The notes beneath the pieces were generated by a model. It was not told the DNA's origin and searched no databases. It worked only from the letters and a program-made list of their open reading frames with translations. A DNA stretch of 52,399 nt from Spirochaetales bacterium (GTDB lineage Bacteria > Spirochaetota > Spirochaetia > Sphaerochaetales > Sphaerochaetaceae): NCBI GenBank assembly GCA_017470995.1, contig JAFUXI010000058.1, positions 1 to 52,399 of the forward strand, written 5' to 3'. This document shows, one piece after another, positions 7,958 through 16,207 of this stretch. Position 1 is the first letter of the stretch. Each line of letters begins with the position of its first letter. The position numbers and the translations under genes were made by a program.

Positions 7958-8752
7958 ATGGACCAGATCGAGAAAAGGCTGTTTCTGATCAGAGCGCTTC
8001 TGAAAGAGAATCCGGAATACGGCAATCTTGAGATTCCCCCCGAGGGTGCATCGCAGAAAAGACTTCTGCGGAGCCTGTTCAATGTCAGGATGCCCGCTCT
8101 GAAGGATCCGGATTTCCTGAAGGTTCAGGATGAATATCTGTCGGAGATTGCGGCGGAAAAGGGGATTGTGAGGCTCTGCGACATTCCAGTTGTACGGAAT
8201 TGCATGTCAATCTGGCAGGGAGACATCACAAGGCTGGAAGTGGATGCCATCGTCAATGCCGCCAACTCCCAGATGCTGGGGTGCTTCGTCCCCATGCACA
8301 GCTGCATCGACAACTGTATCCACACCTACGCAGGCATCCAGCTGCGCGAGGAGTGCAGCAGGAAGATGGATAAGCTGAGGGAGAAATACGGGCAGGACTA
8401 TGAGCAGCCTACCGCAATCCCCATGCTTACGGATGCCTACAACCTTCCGGCAAGGAAGGTCATACACATCGTTGGGCCGATTGTCATGGGACGGCTTACG
8501 GAGAGTCTGGAAAAAGATCTTGCCGACTGCTATACCAACACCTTGGACATGTGTCTTGAAAACAACCTCAGGAGCGTGGCCTTCTGCTGCATCTCCACCG
8601 GGGTGTTCAGCTTCCCGAACTACAGGGCCGCCGAGATTGCAACATCTACGGTCGGTTCCTGGTTGAAAACCCATGAGGGAGCAGTGGAACAGGTGGTGTT
8701 CAATGTCTTCAAGGATGAGGATCGGAGGTTCTATGAAGCGCTTCTTTCATGA
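7958..8752 (+). CDS. Zinc-containing macrodomain protein-ADP-ribose hydrolase
   Basis: A 264-aa protein of the SirTM-linked macrodomain group, which removes ADP-ribose from proteins. After an 85-residue helical N-terminal region comes the macrodomain: WQGDITRLEVDAIVNAANSQ (residues 86-105) binds ADP-ribose. It is followed by the zinc loop MLGCFVPMHSCIDNCIH, where C109, H114 and C116 fit the metal site of this class. IVGPIVMG and FCCISTGVFSFP complete the nucleotide pocket. GAGGAG precedes ATG 7958. The end overlaps the sirtuin start by 20 bp. The pairing implies that this enzyme reverses the modification laid down by the sirtuin. Confidence 0.9.
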   Translation: MDQIEKRLFLIRALLKENPEYGNLEIPPEGASQKRLLRSLFNVRMPALKDPDFLKVQDEYLSEIAAEKGIVRLCDIPVVRNCMSIWQGDITRLEVDAIVNAANSQMLGCFVPMHSCIDNCIHTYAGIQLREECSRKMDKLREKYGQDYEQPTAIPMLTDAYNLPARKVIHIVGPIVMGRLTESLEKDLADCYTNTLDMCLENNLRSVAFCCISTGVFSFPNYRAAEIATSTVGSWLKTHEGAVEQVVFNVFKDEDRRFYEALLS

Positions 8753-9713
8753 CGGTTACAGGGATACCATCCAAAGCGGATACAACGCGGTAAGAAACTA
8801 TGACCTTCAGCTTTCCAGAGGTCTGGGAACAGTCGACGAGCAGACTAGGCGTCTGAGGACTGAAATCGATACTGCCGATGCCATAGTAATCGGTGCCGGA
8901 GCAGGTCTTTCCACATCCGCCGGATTCGTCTACAGCGGTGAGCGCTTTGAGCTCTGGTTCCATGATTTTGCCCGGAAGTACGGGTTCGGGGATATGTACG
9001 GCGGAGGCTTTGCGGACTTCGGATCCGATGAGGTTTTCTGGGCCTACTGGGCGCGCTACATATACATCAACAGATATATGGATGCTCCGAAACCTGTCTA
9101 TAACGATCTCCTGAATCTTGTTAAAGATAAGGATTTCTTTGTTATTACAACGAATGTAGACCATCAGTTTCAGAGAGCCGGATTTGATAAAAACCGTTTG
9201 TTCTACACTCAGGGAGACTTCGGGCTGTTCCAGAGCACGAATCCTTCCATCAGGGAAACCTTCGACAATGAAAACTGGGTCATGAAGGCAATGGAGGCAC
9301 AAGGGTATGTCAGGGACGATAGCGGAATCTTCCGTGAACCGGAAAACGGAGAGATTTCGATGAGCATACCTTCCGATCTTGTTCCGACCTGCCCGGTTGA
9401 CGGCTCGAAGGTAGTGATGAACCTGCGCTCAGACGAAAGCTTTGTCGAAAATGAGGGCTGGCGCATGGCTTCGGAGGCGTACTCGGACTATCTGTATGAA
9501 CACAGGAATCTCCATGTCCTGTACCTCGAGCTCGGAGTGGGTTTAAATACGCCCGTGATCATCAAATACCCGTTCTGGCAGATGACGGCATCGAACCCGA
9601 AGGCGGTCTACGCCTGCATCAACTACAGCGAGGCCTACAGCATAAAACAGATCGAGAAGCAGTCCATATGCATCGACGGGGATATCGGTGAGGTTCTTAA
9701 CAAGCTGAGATAA
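8733..9713 (+). CDS. Class M sirtuin (SirTM), protein ADP-ribosyltransferase
   Basis: A 326-aa SIR2-fold protein. GAGAGLSTSAGF (residues 54-65) binds NAD+. TTNVDHQF has Asn141 and Asp143. The usual catalytic His-Gly is replaced by TQGD with Gln160. The Asn-Gln spacing of 19 residues equals that of the catalytic Asn118/Gln137 pair I recall for Streptococcus pyogenes SirTM, which marks an ADP-ribosyltransferase rather than a deacylase. CPVDGSKV (residue 235 on) holds only one Cys of the usual zinc pairs. GGAGG lies 7 bp before ATG 8733, so the longer upstream frame is not used. In Firmicutes the target is a lipoylated GcvH-like protein; no such gene is seen here. Confidence 0.9.
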   Translation: MKRFFHDGYRDTIQSGYNAVRNYDLQLSRGLGTVDEQTRRLRTEIDTADAIVIGAGAGLSTSAGFVYSGERFELWFHDFARKYGFGDMYGGGFADFGSDEVFWAYWARYIYINRYMDAPKPVYNDLLNLVKDKDFFVITTNVDHQFQRAGFDKNRLFYTQGDFGLFQSTNPSIRETFDNENWVMKAMEAQGYVRDDSGIFREPENGEISMSIPSDLVPTCPVDGSKVVMNLRSDESFVENEGWRMASEAYSDYLYEHRNLHVLYLELGVGLNTPVIIKYPFWQMTASNPKAVYACINYSEAYSIKQIEKQSICIDGDIGEVLNKLR

Positions 9714-9741
9714 ATCCGTTAAATTTGATTTATCCGAGGAC

Positions 9742-10272
9742 GTGAATGTGGTTTTATTTATCAATGCCTGCGTGAGAAAGCAGTCAAGAACAAGAAAGCT
9801 TGCAGACAGCGTGCTGTCAAAGCTGGAAGGTGAGGTGCAGGAGATCCGTCTGCATGAGCTTTCGTTCCCTGTGGTGGACGAGGCCTTTCTTCGGAACAGG
9901 GACCGTCTGATAGACTGCGGGGAGTTCTCCGATCCGCTCTTTGACATGGCCAGACAGTTCGCATCGGCGGATCGAATTGTGATTGCCGCCCCTTACTGGG
10001 ACCTCTCTTTTCCCGCCGTGCTCAAGCAGTACTTCGAGCAGATCAACGTAATCGGAGTTACTTTCAGGTATACGCCCGAAGGAGTTCCTCAGGGCCTGTG
10101 CAAGGCGGAGAAGCTGTATTACGTGACCACTGCAGGAGGCTTGTTTGTCCCCGAGGAGTTCGGATTCGGATATGTGAAGTCATTGGCCCGGAATTTCTAC
10201 GGTATCCGGGATGTTCAGCTGGTCAAAGAAGTCGGCCTGGATATTGTTGTCCCTGAGGAGGTCGGAAAATGA
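9742..10272 (+). CDS. Flavodoxin-fold NAD(P)H:quinone oxidoreductase, AzoR-like
   Basis: A 176-aa flavoprotein with a GTG start at 9742 and CCGAGGA upstream. The N-terminal VVLFINACVRKQSRTRKLAD is the FMN phosphate loop. ADRIVIAAPYWDLSFPAVLKQYFEQI is the conserved second loop of azoreductase/NQO-type enzymes, and the YVTTAGG segment contacts the flavin. It probably reduces quinones or nitro/azo compounds with NAD(P)H. The stop overlaps the next gene by 4 bp (ATGA). It sits between the sirtuin and a broken transporter, so it may or may not share in the ADP-ribosylation function. Confidence 0.85.
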   Translation: MNVVLFINACVRKQSRTRKLADSVLSKLEGEVQEIRLHELSFPVVDEAFLRNRDRLIDCGEFSDPLFDMARQFASADRIVIAAPYWDLSFPAVLKQYFEQINVIGVTFRYTPEGVPQGLCKAEKLYYVTTAGGLFVPEEFGFGYVKSLARNFYGIRDVQLVKEVGLDIVVPEEVGK

Positions 10273-10695
10273 CAGGCAAGCCGAAGGCCATACTGTTCGC
10301 GTTCCTGGCGGCTGTCTTCTATGCCATCAACGTGCCTGTGTCAAAGATACTGCTGCGCGAGGTGGGGCCAACCACAATGGCGGCGCTTCTTTATCTGGGT
10401 GCGGGAATCGGTATAGGAATCCTATCCCTGATAAACAAGAAGGACAGGGAGAAATCAGAGTCCCTGACAAGAAAGGATCTGCCTTTTGTCCTCGGTATGA
10501 TCATCCTTGATATTGCCGCTCCGATCTTCCTGATGCTCGGAATTAGTTATGGCTCGTCTGCGAATGCCTCGGTGGATGTACTTCGCAGCACTGGCCGTGA
10601 TGGTGGCAGGCTCTGTCTTGGTTGTGGCAGACACGTTGAATAGGCATCATTCCATCAGGGATCTGGAGAGTCTGCAGGACGCGGTTCATGAGTGA
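10269..10695 (+). pseudogene. EamA/DMT transporter broken by internal deletion and frameshift
   Basis: The first 100 codons encode an EamA-type exporter N-terminus (AILFAFLAAVFYAINVPVSK, then a long hydrophobic run ending MLGISYGSSANAS). At about 10561-10580 the frame changes and the sequence jumps directly to a C-terminal transporter end: WMYFAALAVMVAGSVLVVAD followed by TLNRHH, closing at TGA 10693-10695. Intact relatives are about 290-300 aa, so some 150 codons from the middle are missing and the two halves are out of frame. The formal short protein (stop at 10643) would lack most of the ten helices and should not function. Confidence 0.85.
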
Positions 10696-10707
10696 AGAGG
10701 AGTTAAG

Positions 10708-11520
10708 ATGAGTATATTTGATGCAATCAGAAGAAGACGCAGTGTACGCACATTTGACGGAAGATCCCTTGTCCGGGACGATGTCCTAAAACTCATGGAT
10801 TTTGCCGAAAAGGCTGATAATCCTTATGGAATCCCGATTGAATGGAAGATTCTCGATGCCAGGAAAGATGGCCTATCAAGTCCGGTCATCGTAGGGACCG
10901 ATACCTTCATTGCCGGCAAGATGAAGCGCGTTGCCCACGCCGAAGAGGCCTTCGGATATGAATTCGAGAAGATTGTCCTCTATGCCCAGAGTCTGGGTAT
11001 CGGCACCACATGGATAGCCGGAACCATGAACCGCGGAGCCTTCGAGAAAGCCATGGATCTGGGGCCGGATGAGGTCCTGCCGTGTGTCAGTCCGCTCGGA
11101 TATCCTGCAAGGAAGATGTCATTGAGGGAAACCCTGATGAGAAAGGGTGTAAGAGCCGACAGCAGGCTGGATTTCACGGACCTTTTCTTTGACGGATCCT
11201 TTGACAGACCTCTGACCCCGGAGGCTTCGGGAAAGCTGTCGGATGTTCTTGAGGCGGTGAGGCTTGCCCCATCAGCCGTGAACAAGCAGCCCTGGCGTGT
11301 TGTAGTAAGCGACGGGAATGCCCATTTCTATGAGAAGCCCGGCAAAGGCTATGTCTCCGATGACGGCTGGGATATCCAGAAAATCGATATGGGCATTGCC
11401 CTCTGTCACTTTGAGATTGCAGCCGGGGAGTGCGGACTTGAGGTGACCTTTGAGATCAAGGATCCGGGTATCGCTGTGCCCGGGGCTGAGCAGTATATAG
11501 GATCATTCTTCCGGGTCTGA
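10708..11520 (+). CDS. Nitroreductase-family protein (TM1586 type)
   Basis: A 270-aa protein with two nitroreductase-like halves. The N-terminus IFDAIRRRRSVRTFDGR gives the Arg-Arg-Ser-Arg FMN-contact motif. AQSLGIGTTWIAGTMNR resembles the helix of the second FMN-contact region, and VRLAPSAVNKQPWRVVVSDG is the 'APSAxNxQPW' motif. The doubled layout matches the 'putative TM nitroreductase' family. GAGGAG precedes ATG 10708. The 3' end overlaps the convergent TrkA-C gene by 18 bp. Substrate unknown. Confidence 0.85.
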   Translation: MSIFDAIRRRRSVRTFDGRSLVRDDVLKLMDFAEKADNPYGIPIEWKILDARKDGLSSPVIVGTDTFIAGKMKRVAHAEEAFGYEFEKIVLYAQSLGIGTTWIAGTMNRGAFEKAMDLGPDEVLPCVSPLGYPARKMSLRETLMRKGVRADSRLDFTDLFFDGSFDRPLTPEASGKLSDVLEAVRLAPSAVNKQPWRVVVSDGNAHFYEKPGKGYVSDDGWDIQKIDMGIALCHFEIAAGECGLEVTFEIKDPGIAVPGAEQYIGSFFRV

Positions 11521-12519
11521 ATTGCGGATGTTTCCGAAAACAGTGTTGATGCTCTCATAGGGACCGAAGGCAATGACCCGGTCCCCTTTTGCCAGTATGG
11601 TATCCTTGGTGATATTGATGGGTTCATTCCCCCTTGAGACCATCATGATGTTTATTGAAAAGTAGTCCTTGATTCTGCTCTCGAGAAGGCTCTTTTCGGA
11701 GAGTATCTGGGGAACCTTGTTGAGCCTGATGTCCGCCATGATCTGATAACCGAAGTTGGACATGATGGAGATCGAGTTCTCTTCGTTCTCCATGATTCTC
11801 TTTCTGTCGTGTTTGTCCGGTCTTTCCTTCAAGAGGAATGCATCCCTGATGGAGGCAAGGGGACCGAAGGCAATGAGGACATCCTTGTTTGAGAAGATGG
11901 TGTCTGCAGTTACATAGTGGTTCTGCCCGTTTCTGGTGTACATCAGGATGTTCACGTTGTAGTTCTTTCTCATGTCCGTATCGACCACGCATTTCCCTTC
12001 GAGGAACTCGGGCACCTTGTAGAGGAAGATATTCACGACGGCATCCTTGCCGTAGGTGTCAAGAACGGAAATATAGTTGTCTTTGGCCGCTTTCTTGAAA
12101 AGCCTTACGGTAATCTTGTCCAGACCTTTGTTGATGGCATTATCGACCTCCGGTATGCGGAGGATGAGGAAAAAGGCAATCATTCCGCCGAATTCAAGGA
12201 ACAGCAGATGTATCTGCTCGCTGATGGCTGAGAAGTCTATATTTAAAAAAAGGTTGATGAACAGCGATACGATGAGCACCGAGAAGAAGTAGCCGGTCAG
12301 CATCGCTGCGGTAGCTATGTGCCTTCTTGTCTTTTCGCTTACGATTATCTCCGATTCACCTGTAGTAAAGCCTGCATTTGTAAGGAGTGAGACGGCCTGG
12401 AAAATTGCTTTCTCCTTCGGCAGACCCGTTATCCTGAACAATACGGCGAATATCCTTATCAGTGCATAGTAAATGATGATGACTGTGACAATAAGGGTAA
12501 TCGAAGATACAAGGCTCAT
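11503..12519 (-). CDS. Membrane protein with two TrkA-C (RCK_C) domains
   Basis: A 338-aa protein with three N-terminal transmembrane segments containing FQAVSLLTNAGFTTGESEII. This resembles a pore-loop piece of TrkH/KtrB potassium channels but is too short to be a full channel. Two TrkA-C-like domains follow, each ending in an 'I.KGD.(V)IAFGP' strand (KDVLIAFGPLASI and GDRVIAFGPYESI). TrkA-C domains bind small ligands such as nucleotides or c-di-AMP. ATG 12519 is chosen over TTG 12543; neither has a strong ribosome site. An ion-transport regulatory role is inferred. The 3' end overlaps the nitroreductase gene. Confidence 0.7.
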   Translation of the reverse strand: MSLVSSITLIVTVIIIYYALIRIFAVLFRITGLPKEKAIFQAVSLLTNAGFTTGESEIIVSEKTRRHIATAAMLTGYFFSVLIVSLFINLFLNIDFSAISEQIHLLFLEFGGMIAFFLILRIPEVDNAINKGLDKITVRLFKKAAKDNYISVLDTYGKDAVVNIFLYKVPEFLEGKCVVDTDMRKNYNVNILMYTRNGQNHYVTADTIFSNKDVLIAFGPLASIRDAFLLKERPDKHDRKRIMENEENSISIMSNFGYQIMADIRLNKVPQILSEKSLLESRIKDYFSINIMMVSRGNEPINITKDTILAKGDRVIAFGPYESINTVFGNIRNSDPEE

Positions 12520-12635
12520 GGTTTTATTTTCTTGGAATATCAATCAGGCGTCAATAGATTTCGGGAGGGTTGCACTTCAAGTGAATTCATAACTCTTGGA
12601 TGCCTTGCTGTTGTCAAAATCGACAGCAGTTAATA

Positions 12636-12667
12636 TATTCAAACCATACAGTATTCAAACCATACAG
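12636..12667 (+). repeat. Perfect tandem 16-bp repeat before the ABC operon
   Basis: TATTCAAACCATACAG occurs twice head to tail (12636-12651 and 12652-12667), ending inside the Shine-Dalgarno of the binding-protein gene. An imperfect hairpin with arms TGCTGT/ACAGCA (12606-12611 and 12623-12628) lies just upstream. The repeat may be a recent slip duplication or a regulator site in the 5' leader. Confidence 0.7.
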
Positions 12668-12677
12668 GAGAATAATG

Positions 12678-13460
12678 ATGAAGAAGATAATCATGGCAGC
12701 TTTGCTGTCGATATGCCTTGTCTCCCTTTTCGCCGCCGGTGCAAAAGAGGACAGCCTGACAACAATCAAGCAGAGGGGAACCCTCATCATCGCCACGGAA
12801 GGAAACTGGACCCCCTGGACATACCACGATGCAAGTGACACCCTCACCGGATTCGATGTCGAGCTGGGAGCTCTTCTGGCACAGAGCCTGGGGGTGAAGC
12901 CCGAGTTCCACGAGGTTCCCTGGGAATCGATTCTTGTCGGCGTTGAGCAGAGCGTTTTCGATATCGCCTGCAACGGGGTAGGTTACACGGAAGATAGAGC
13001 CCAGAAGTTCTCGTTCTCGGATCCCTACCTTTATACGGAGGCGGTTCTGGTTGTCCGCGGCGACAATACCTCTATCCATACTCTTGCTGACCTCAAGGGC
13101 CGCAAGACCAGCAATTCACCCAACTCGACATATGCCCAGCTTGCAGAAAGCTACGGCGCAACGGTCGATTATGTCGATACCCTCGGCGAGACGATGATGA
13201 TGATCGAGCAGGGCAGAGTAGATGCCACGATCAATGCAAAGGGCTCGGTAGACAGCTATCTCGAAGAGCATCCCGATGCAAACATCAAGATCGTCCAGAC
13301 CGTAGCCGGTGAACCCGTCTGCTATCCCATCAGAAAAGGCGAGCAGACAGAGGCACTGCTGAGCGCCATCAACGCATTCCTCAGCCAGGCAAGAGCAGAC
13401 GGAACCCTTTCGAACCTGTCTATCAAGTACTTCGGAACAGACCTGACAAAGGCGAACTGA
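12678..13460 (+). CDS. ABC transporter substrate-binding protein, polar amino acid type
   Basis: A 260-aa periplasmic binding protein (SBP_bac_3). A signal peptide (MKKIIMAALLSICLVSLFAAGA) lacks a lipobox Cys, so the mature protein is probably free in the periplasm. LTTIKQRGTLIIATEGNWTP starts lobe 1. GFDVELGALLAQSLG and WESILVGVEQSVFDIACNGV are the usual cystine/glutamine-binding motifs, and the hinge Arg sits in TEDRAQKFSFSDPY. AGGAG (12666-12670) is 7 bp from ATG 12678, preferable to the ATG 3 bp upstream. The permease and ATPase follow directly. The exact amino acid is not determinable. Confidence 0.9.
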   Translation: MKKIIMAALLSICLVSLFAAGAKEDSLTTIKQRGTLIIATEGNWTPWTYHDASDTLTGFDVELGALLAQSLGVKPEFHEVPWESILVGVEQSVFDIACNGVGYTEDRAQKFSFSDPYLYTEAVLVVRGDNTSIHTLADLKGRKTSNSPNSTYAQLAESYGATVDYVDTLGETMMMIEQGRVDATINAKGSVDSYLEEHPDANIKIVQTVAGEPVCYPIRKGEQTEALLSAINAFLSQARADGTLSNLSIKYFGTDLTKAN

Positions 13461-13467
13461 CAAATAG

Positions 13468-14142
13468 ATGAACGAAAGACTCTGGTCGATACTGATAGAA
13501 TCCTTCCCGAAGCTTCTGGGCTATGGAATCCGGGTAACGGTACCACTTACCATTTTCTCGTTTGCCATCGCCCTGGTGGTTGCGCTTCTGGTGGCGCTTG
13601 TCCAGTATGCCAAGGTCAGAGGTCTTCAGAAGCTCTGCAGGTTCTACATCTGGATCACACGTGGAACACCGCTTCTGGTACAGCTTTACATAGTCTTCTT
13701 CGGATTTCCGAGCATCGGAATCAAGCTGCCTGCATTTACGGCCGCCATGCTGGTTCTGGGCTTCAATGAAGGCGCATATATGTCGGAGACAATCAGAGGC
13801 GCTCTGGAGAGCGTCTCAAGAGGTCAGATCGAGGCAGGCTACTGCGTCGGGCTGACTTTCCCGAAGATCATGTGGCATGTAGCCCTCCCGCAGGCCTTCC
13901 GCACCGCATTCCCGGCACTCGGAAACTCAATGATATCAATGCTCAAGGAGACATCCATGGCAGCAACCATTTCCGTCATGGAGATGTTCCGCCAGGCGCA
14001 GGTCATCAACGGCCGTGTCTATGAATCCCTGGGCCTCTATCTCGAGGTTGCACTGATCTACCTGATTTTCTGCACCTTCCTGACATTCCTCCAGCGCAAG
14101 GGAGAAAAACGTCTGTCAAGCTACGGAGGAAGAAACTCATGA
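13468..14142 (+). CDS. ABC transporter permease, polar amino acid type
   Basis: A 224-aa inner-membrane permease of the HisM/GlnP family with about five membrane spans. [18 protein letters not shown] is the conserved segment after the first cytoplasmic loop, and [20 protein letters not shown] is the EAA loop that docks on the ATPase. It starts 7 bp after the binding-protein gene and overlaps the ATPase start by 4 bp. A single permease gene implies a homodimer. Confidence 0.92.
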   Translation: MNERLWSILIESFPKLLGYGIRVTVPLTIFSFAIALVVALLVALVQYAKVRGLQKLCRFYIWITRGTPLLVQLYIVFFGFPSIGIKLPAFTAAMLVLGFNEGAYMSETIRGALESVSRGQIEAGYCVGLTFPKIMWHVALPQAFRTAFPALGNSMISMLKETSMAATISVMEMFRQAQVINGRVYESLGLYLEVALIYLIFCTFLTFLQRKGEKRLSSYGGRNS

Positions 14143-14882
14143 TGCTTGAAATCCGTGATGTGAAGAAAGGTTTCGATAGCCTCCAGGTTCTGGATGGTAT
14201 CAGTTTTGATGTCAACAAGAGCGATGTAGTGGCCATTTTGGGCCCCAGCGGAAGCGGAAAGACAACCCTGTTCAGATGCCTCAATTTCCTCGAGAAGGCC
14301 GACAGCGGCACCATGGTCTTCGACGGCAGGACCTTTGACCTGAACAAGGCCACCAAGGCCGATATCGCCGAGCTCAGAAAGAAAACCGCATTCGTATTCC
14401 AGAACTACAACCTGTTTCTCAACAAGACCGTGCTGGACAATGTCACGCTCGGACTTACGGCGGGAGCCGGCATGAAGAAGCACGATGCCGTCGCAATTGC
14501 AAAGCAGATGCTGGAGAAGGTGGGCATGGCCGACAAGCTCTCGAGCTATCCTTCACAGCTCTCGGGCGGTCAGCAGCAGCGTGTCGCAATTGCCCGAGCC
14601 CTTGCCTCAAAGCCGGAGATAATCTTCTTCGATGAGCCTACCAGCGCCCTTGACCCCGAGCTGATAGGGGAAGTCCTGAACGTAATGCGACAGCTTGCCG
14701 AAGAGGGTATGACCATGCTTGTGGTGACCCATGAGATGAGCTTTGCCAGAAACGTCTCAAGCAAGGTGATTTTCATAGAGGACGGACATATCGTGGAAGC
14801 AGGGCCTTCGAAGGAATTCTTCGCAAACCCGAAGGAAGAGCGCACAAAGGCCTTCCTCCGTTCCATAGAGTACGAGAGCTGA
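14139..14882 (+). CDS. ABC transporter ATP-binding protein, polar amino acid type
   Basis: A 247-aa ATPase of the GlnQ/HisP family. Walker [10 protein letters not shown], the Q-loop in FVFQNYNLF, the signature [16 protein letters not shown], Walker [14 protein letters not shown] and the switch His in VVTHEMSFA are all present. It completes the binding protein-permease-ATPase operon starting at 12678. The downstream gene converges 10 bp later with no visible terminator between. Confidence 0.95.
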   Translation: MMLEIRDVKKGFDSLQVLDGISFDVNKSDVVAILGPSGSGKTTLFRCLNFLEKADSGTMVFDGRTFDLNKATKADIAELRKKTAFVFQNYNLFLNKTVLDNVTLGLTAGAGMKKHDAVAIAKQMLEKVGMADKLSSYPSQLSGGQQQRVAIARALASKPEIIFFDEPTSALDPELIGEVLNVMRQLAEEGMTMLVVTHEMSFARNVSSKVIFIEDGHIVEAGPSKEFFANPKEERTKAFLRSIEYES

Positions 14883-14892
14883 AGCTGTCTGT

Positions 14893-16077
14893 TTATCTGG
14901 CAGCCTTGAATATCCTATACATATCCTCGGTCTCGAGAACCCGGAAGTTTCCCAAAGTCTTTGCGCCCTTGAGTGACGCCTTCTCTGCAAGCATCCTGCA
15001 TACATCATCGGTTGCATCGATTCCAAGTCCGCTGATCCTTATCGGCATTCCGAATCCGGCGAAGGTGTTCTCGAAGGCGTCTATGGTCTTGTCTGCGGCC
15101 TTGTCGGCATCCTTATCCTCGATTCCGAATACCAGCTTTCCGAGTTTTGCAAAGCGTGAGGGGTCCGTGGCCTTGACGTATCTTGCCCAGGAGCTCCATA
15201 TTGCCGAAAGTCCGGCGCCGTGTGCTACATCGTAGATTGCGGAGAGCTCATGCTCCAGTCTGTGGCAGGCCCAGTCTCCGCCTGATTCGAATCCCATGTT
15301 GGTAAGGCCATTGTGGGAAAGCGATCCCGCCCACATGAGGTTTGCCCTTGCATCATAGTCATCGGGCTTTTCGAGGGCTATCTCGGTATTCTTTATGACT
15401 GTCTTGAGGAGGCTTGCCGCAATCTGGTCTGTGAAATCAAGCTCCGGCCCGTTGTGGAAGAATCTCTCGATGGTGTGCATCATGATGTCGGTGCTGCCGC
15501 TTCCGGTCTGATACTTCGATACCGAGTAGGTGAGCTCAGGGTTGAGCAGGGCAAAGACCGGTCTGCCGAGGTTGGTGTTGCAGCCGAACTTGTCGTTGGG
15601 ATAGATCTCATCGTTCGTGATGACGCTGGAGTTGCTCATCTCGCTGCCTGTGGCAGACAGCGTAAGTACAGCTCCCATAGGAAGGCGCTTCTGCGGTACC
15701 ACCTTGCCGCAGTAGAAATCCCAGACATCTCCGTCATAGGGTGTGCCGTAGCCGATGCACTTTGCGCTGTCCAGAACGGATCCGCCTCCCACGGCCAGAA
15801 TGAAGTCGATTTTCTCCTTCTTGCAAATCTCGATTCCCTTTCGGGCAAGAGTGAGTCTGGGGTTGGGCCTGACGCCGCCGAGCTCAATGAACTTGATTCC
15901 GTTTTCCTCAAGGGATTTCCTGATTATTCCGAGCAGACCGCTCTTCTCCGCAGAACCCGATCCATAGTGAAGAAGGACCTTTTTTGCGCCTTTCTCCTTC
16001 AGAACTTTTCCTGCCAGATACTCCGTTTCCTTTCCGAAATAGACATGTGTTGGTGCGAAATACTCGGTGTATGCCAT
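14893..16077 (-). CDS. Iron-containing alcohol dehydrogenase, butanol dehydrogenase-like
   Basis: A 394-aa group III (Fe-ADH) dehydrogenase, probably NAD(P)H-dependent reduction of aldehydes during fermentation. The start MAYTEYFAPTHVYFGKETEY and GGGSVLDSAKCIGYG (nucleotide loop) match BdhA/YugJ enzymes. Metal-ligand motifs are GSTDIMMHTIERFFH, CHRLEHELSAIYDVAHGAGL. ATG 16077 has AAAGGGGGAT about 4 bp upstream; the longer frame to 16134 lacks a ribosome site. It stands alone, divergent from the diguanylate cyclase. Confidence 0.9.
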   Translation of the reverse strand: MAYTEYFAPTHVYFGKETEYLAGKVLKEKGAKKVLLHYGSGSAEKSGLLGIIRKSLEENGIKFIELGGVRPNPRLTLARKGIEICKKEKIDFILAVGGGSVLDSAKCIGYGTPYDGDVWDFYCGKVVPQKRLPMGAVLTLSATGSEMSNSSVITNDEIYPNDKFGCNTNLGRPVFALLNPELTYSVSKYQTGSGSTDIMMHTIERFFHNGPELDFTDQIAASLLKTVIKNTEIALEKPDDYDARANLMWAGSLSHNGLTNMGFESGGDWACHRLEHELSAIYDVAHGAGLSAIWSSWARYVKATDPSRFAKLGKLVFGIEDKDADKAADKTIDAFENTFAGFGMPIRISGLGIDATDDVCRMLAEKASLKGAKTLGNFRVLETEDMYRIFKAAR

Positions 16078-16207
16078 GATATCCCCCTTTTGTGCGGTTG
16101 ATACTATTATGCACCCTATGGTTGATATAGTCAAAGACAGACGGGCCGGAAAAAAAGGGTAGAAAAATAGAACGGAATAGTGTAATCATTATAGTCGGGT
16201 AAAACAT

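Noticed and set aside
11503..12519. Full TrkH/KtrB potassium channel
   Set aside because: Only three membrane helices and one pore-like segment are present; the rest is two TrkA-C domains, so it cannot be a complete channel.
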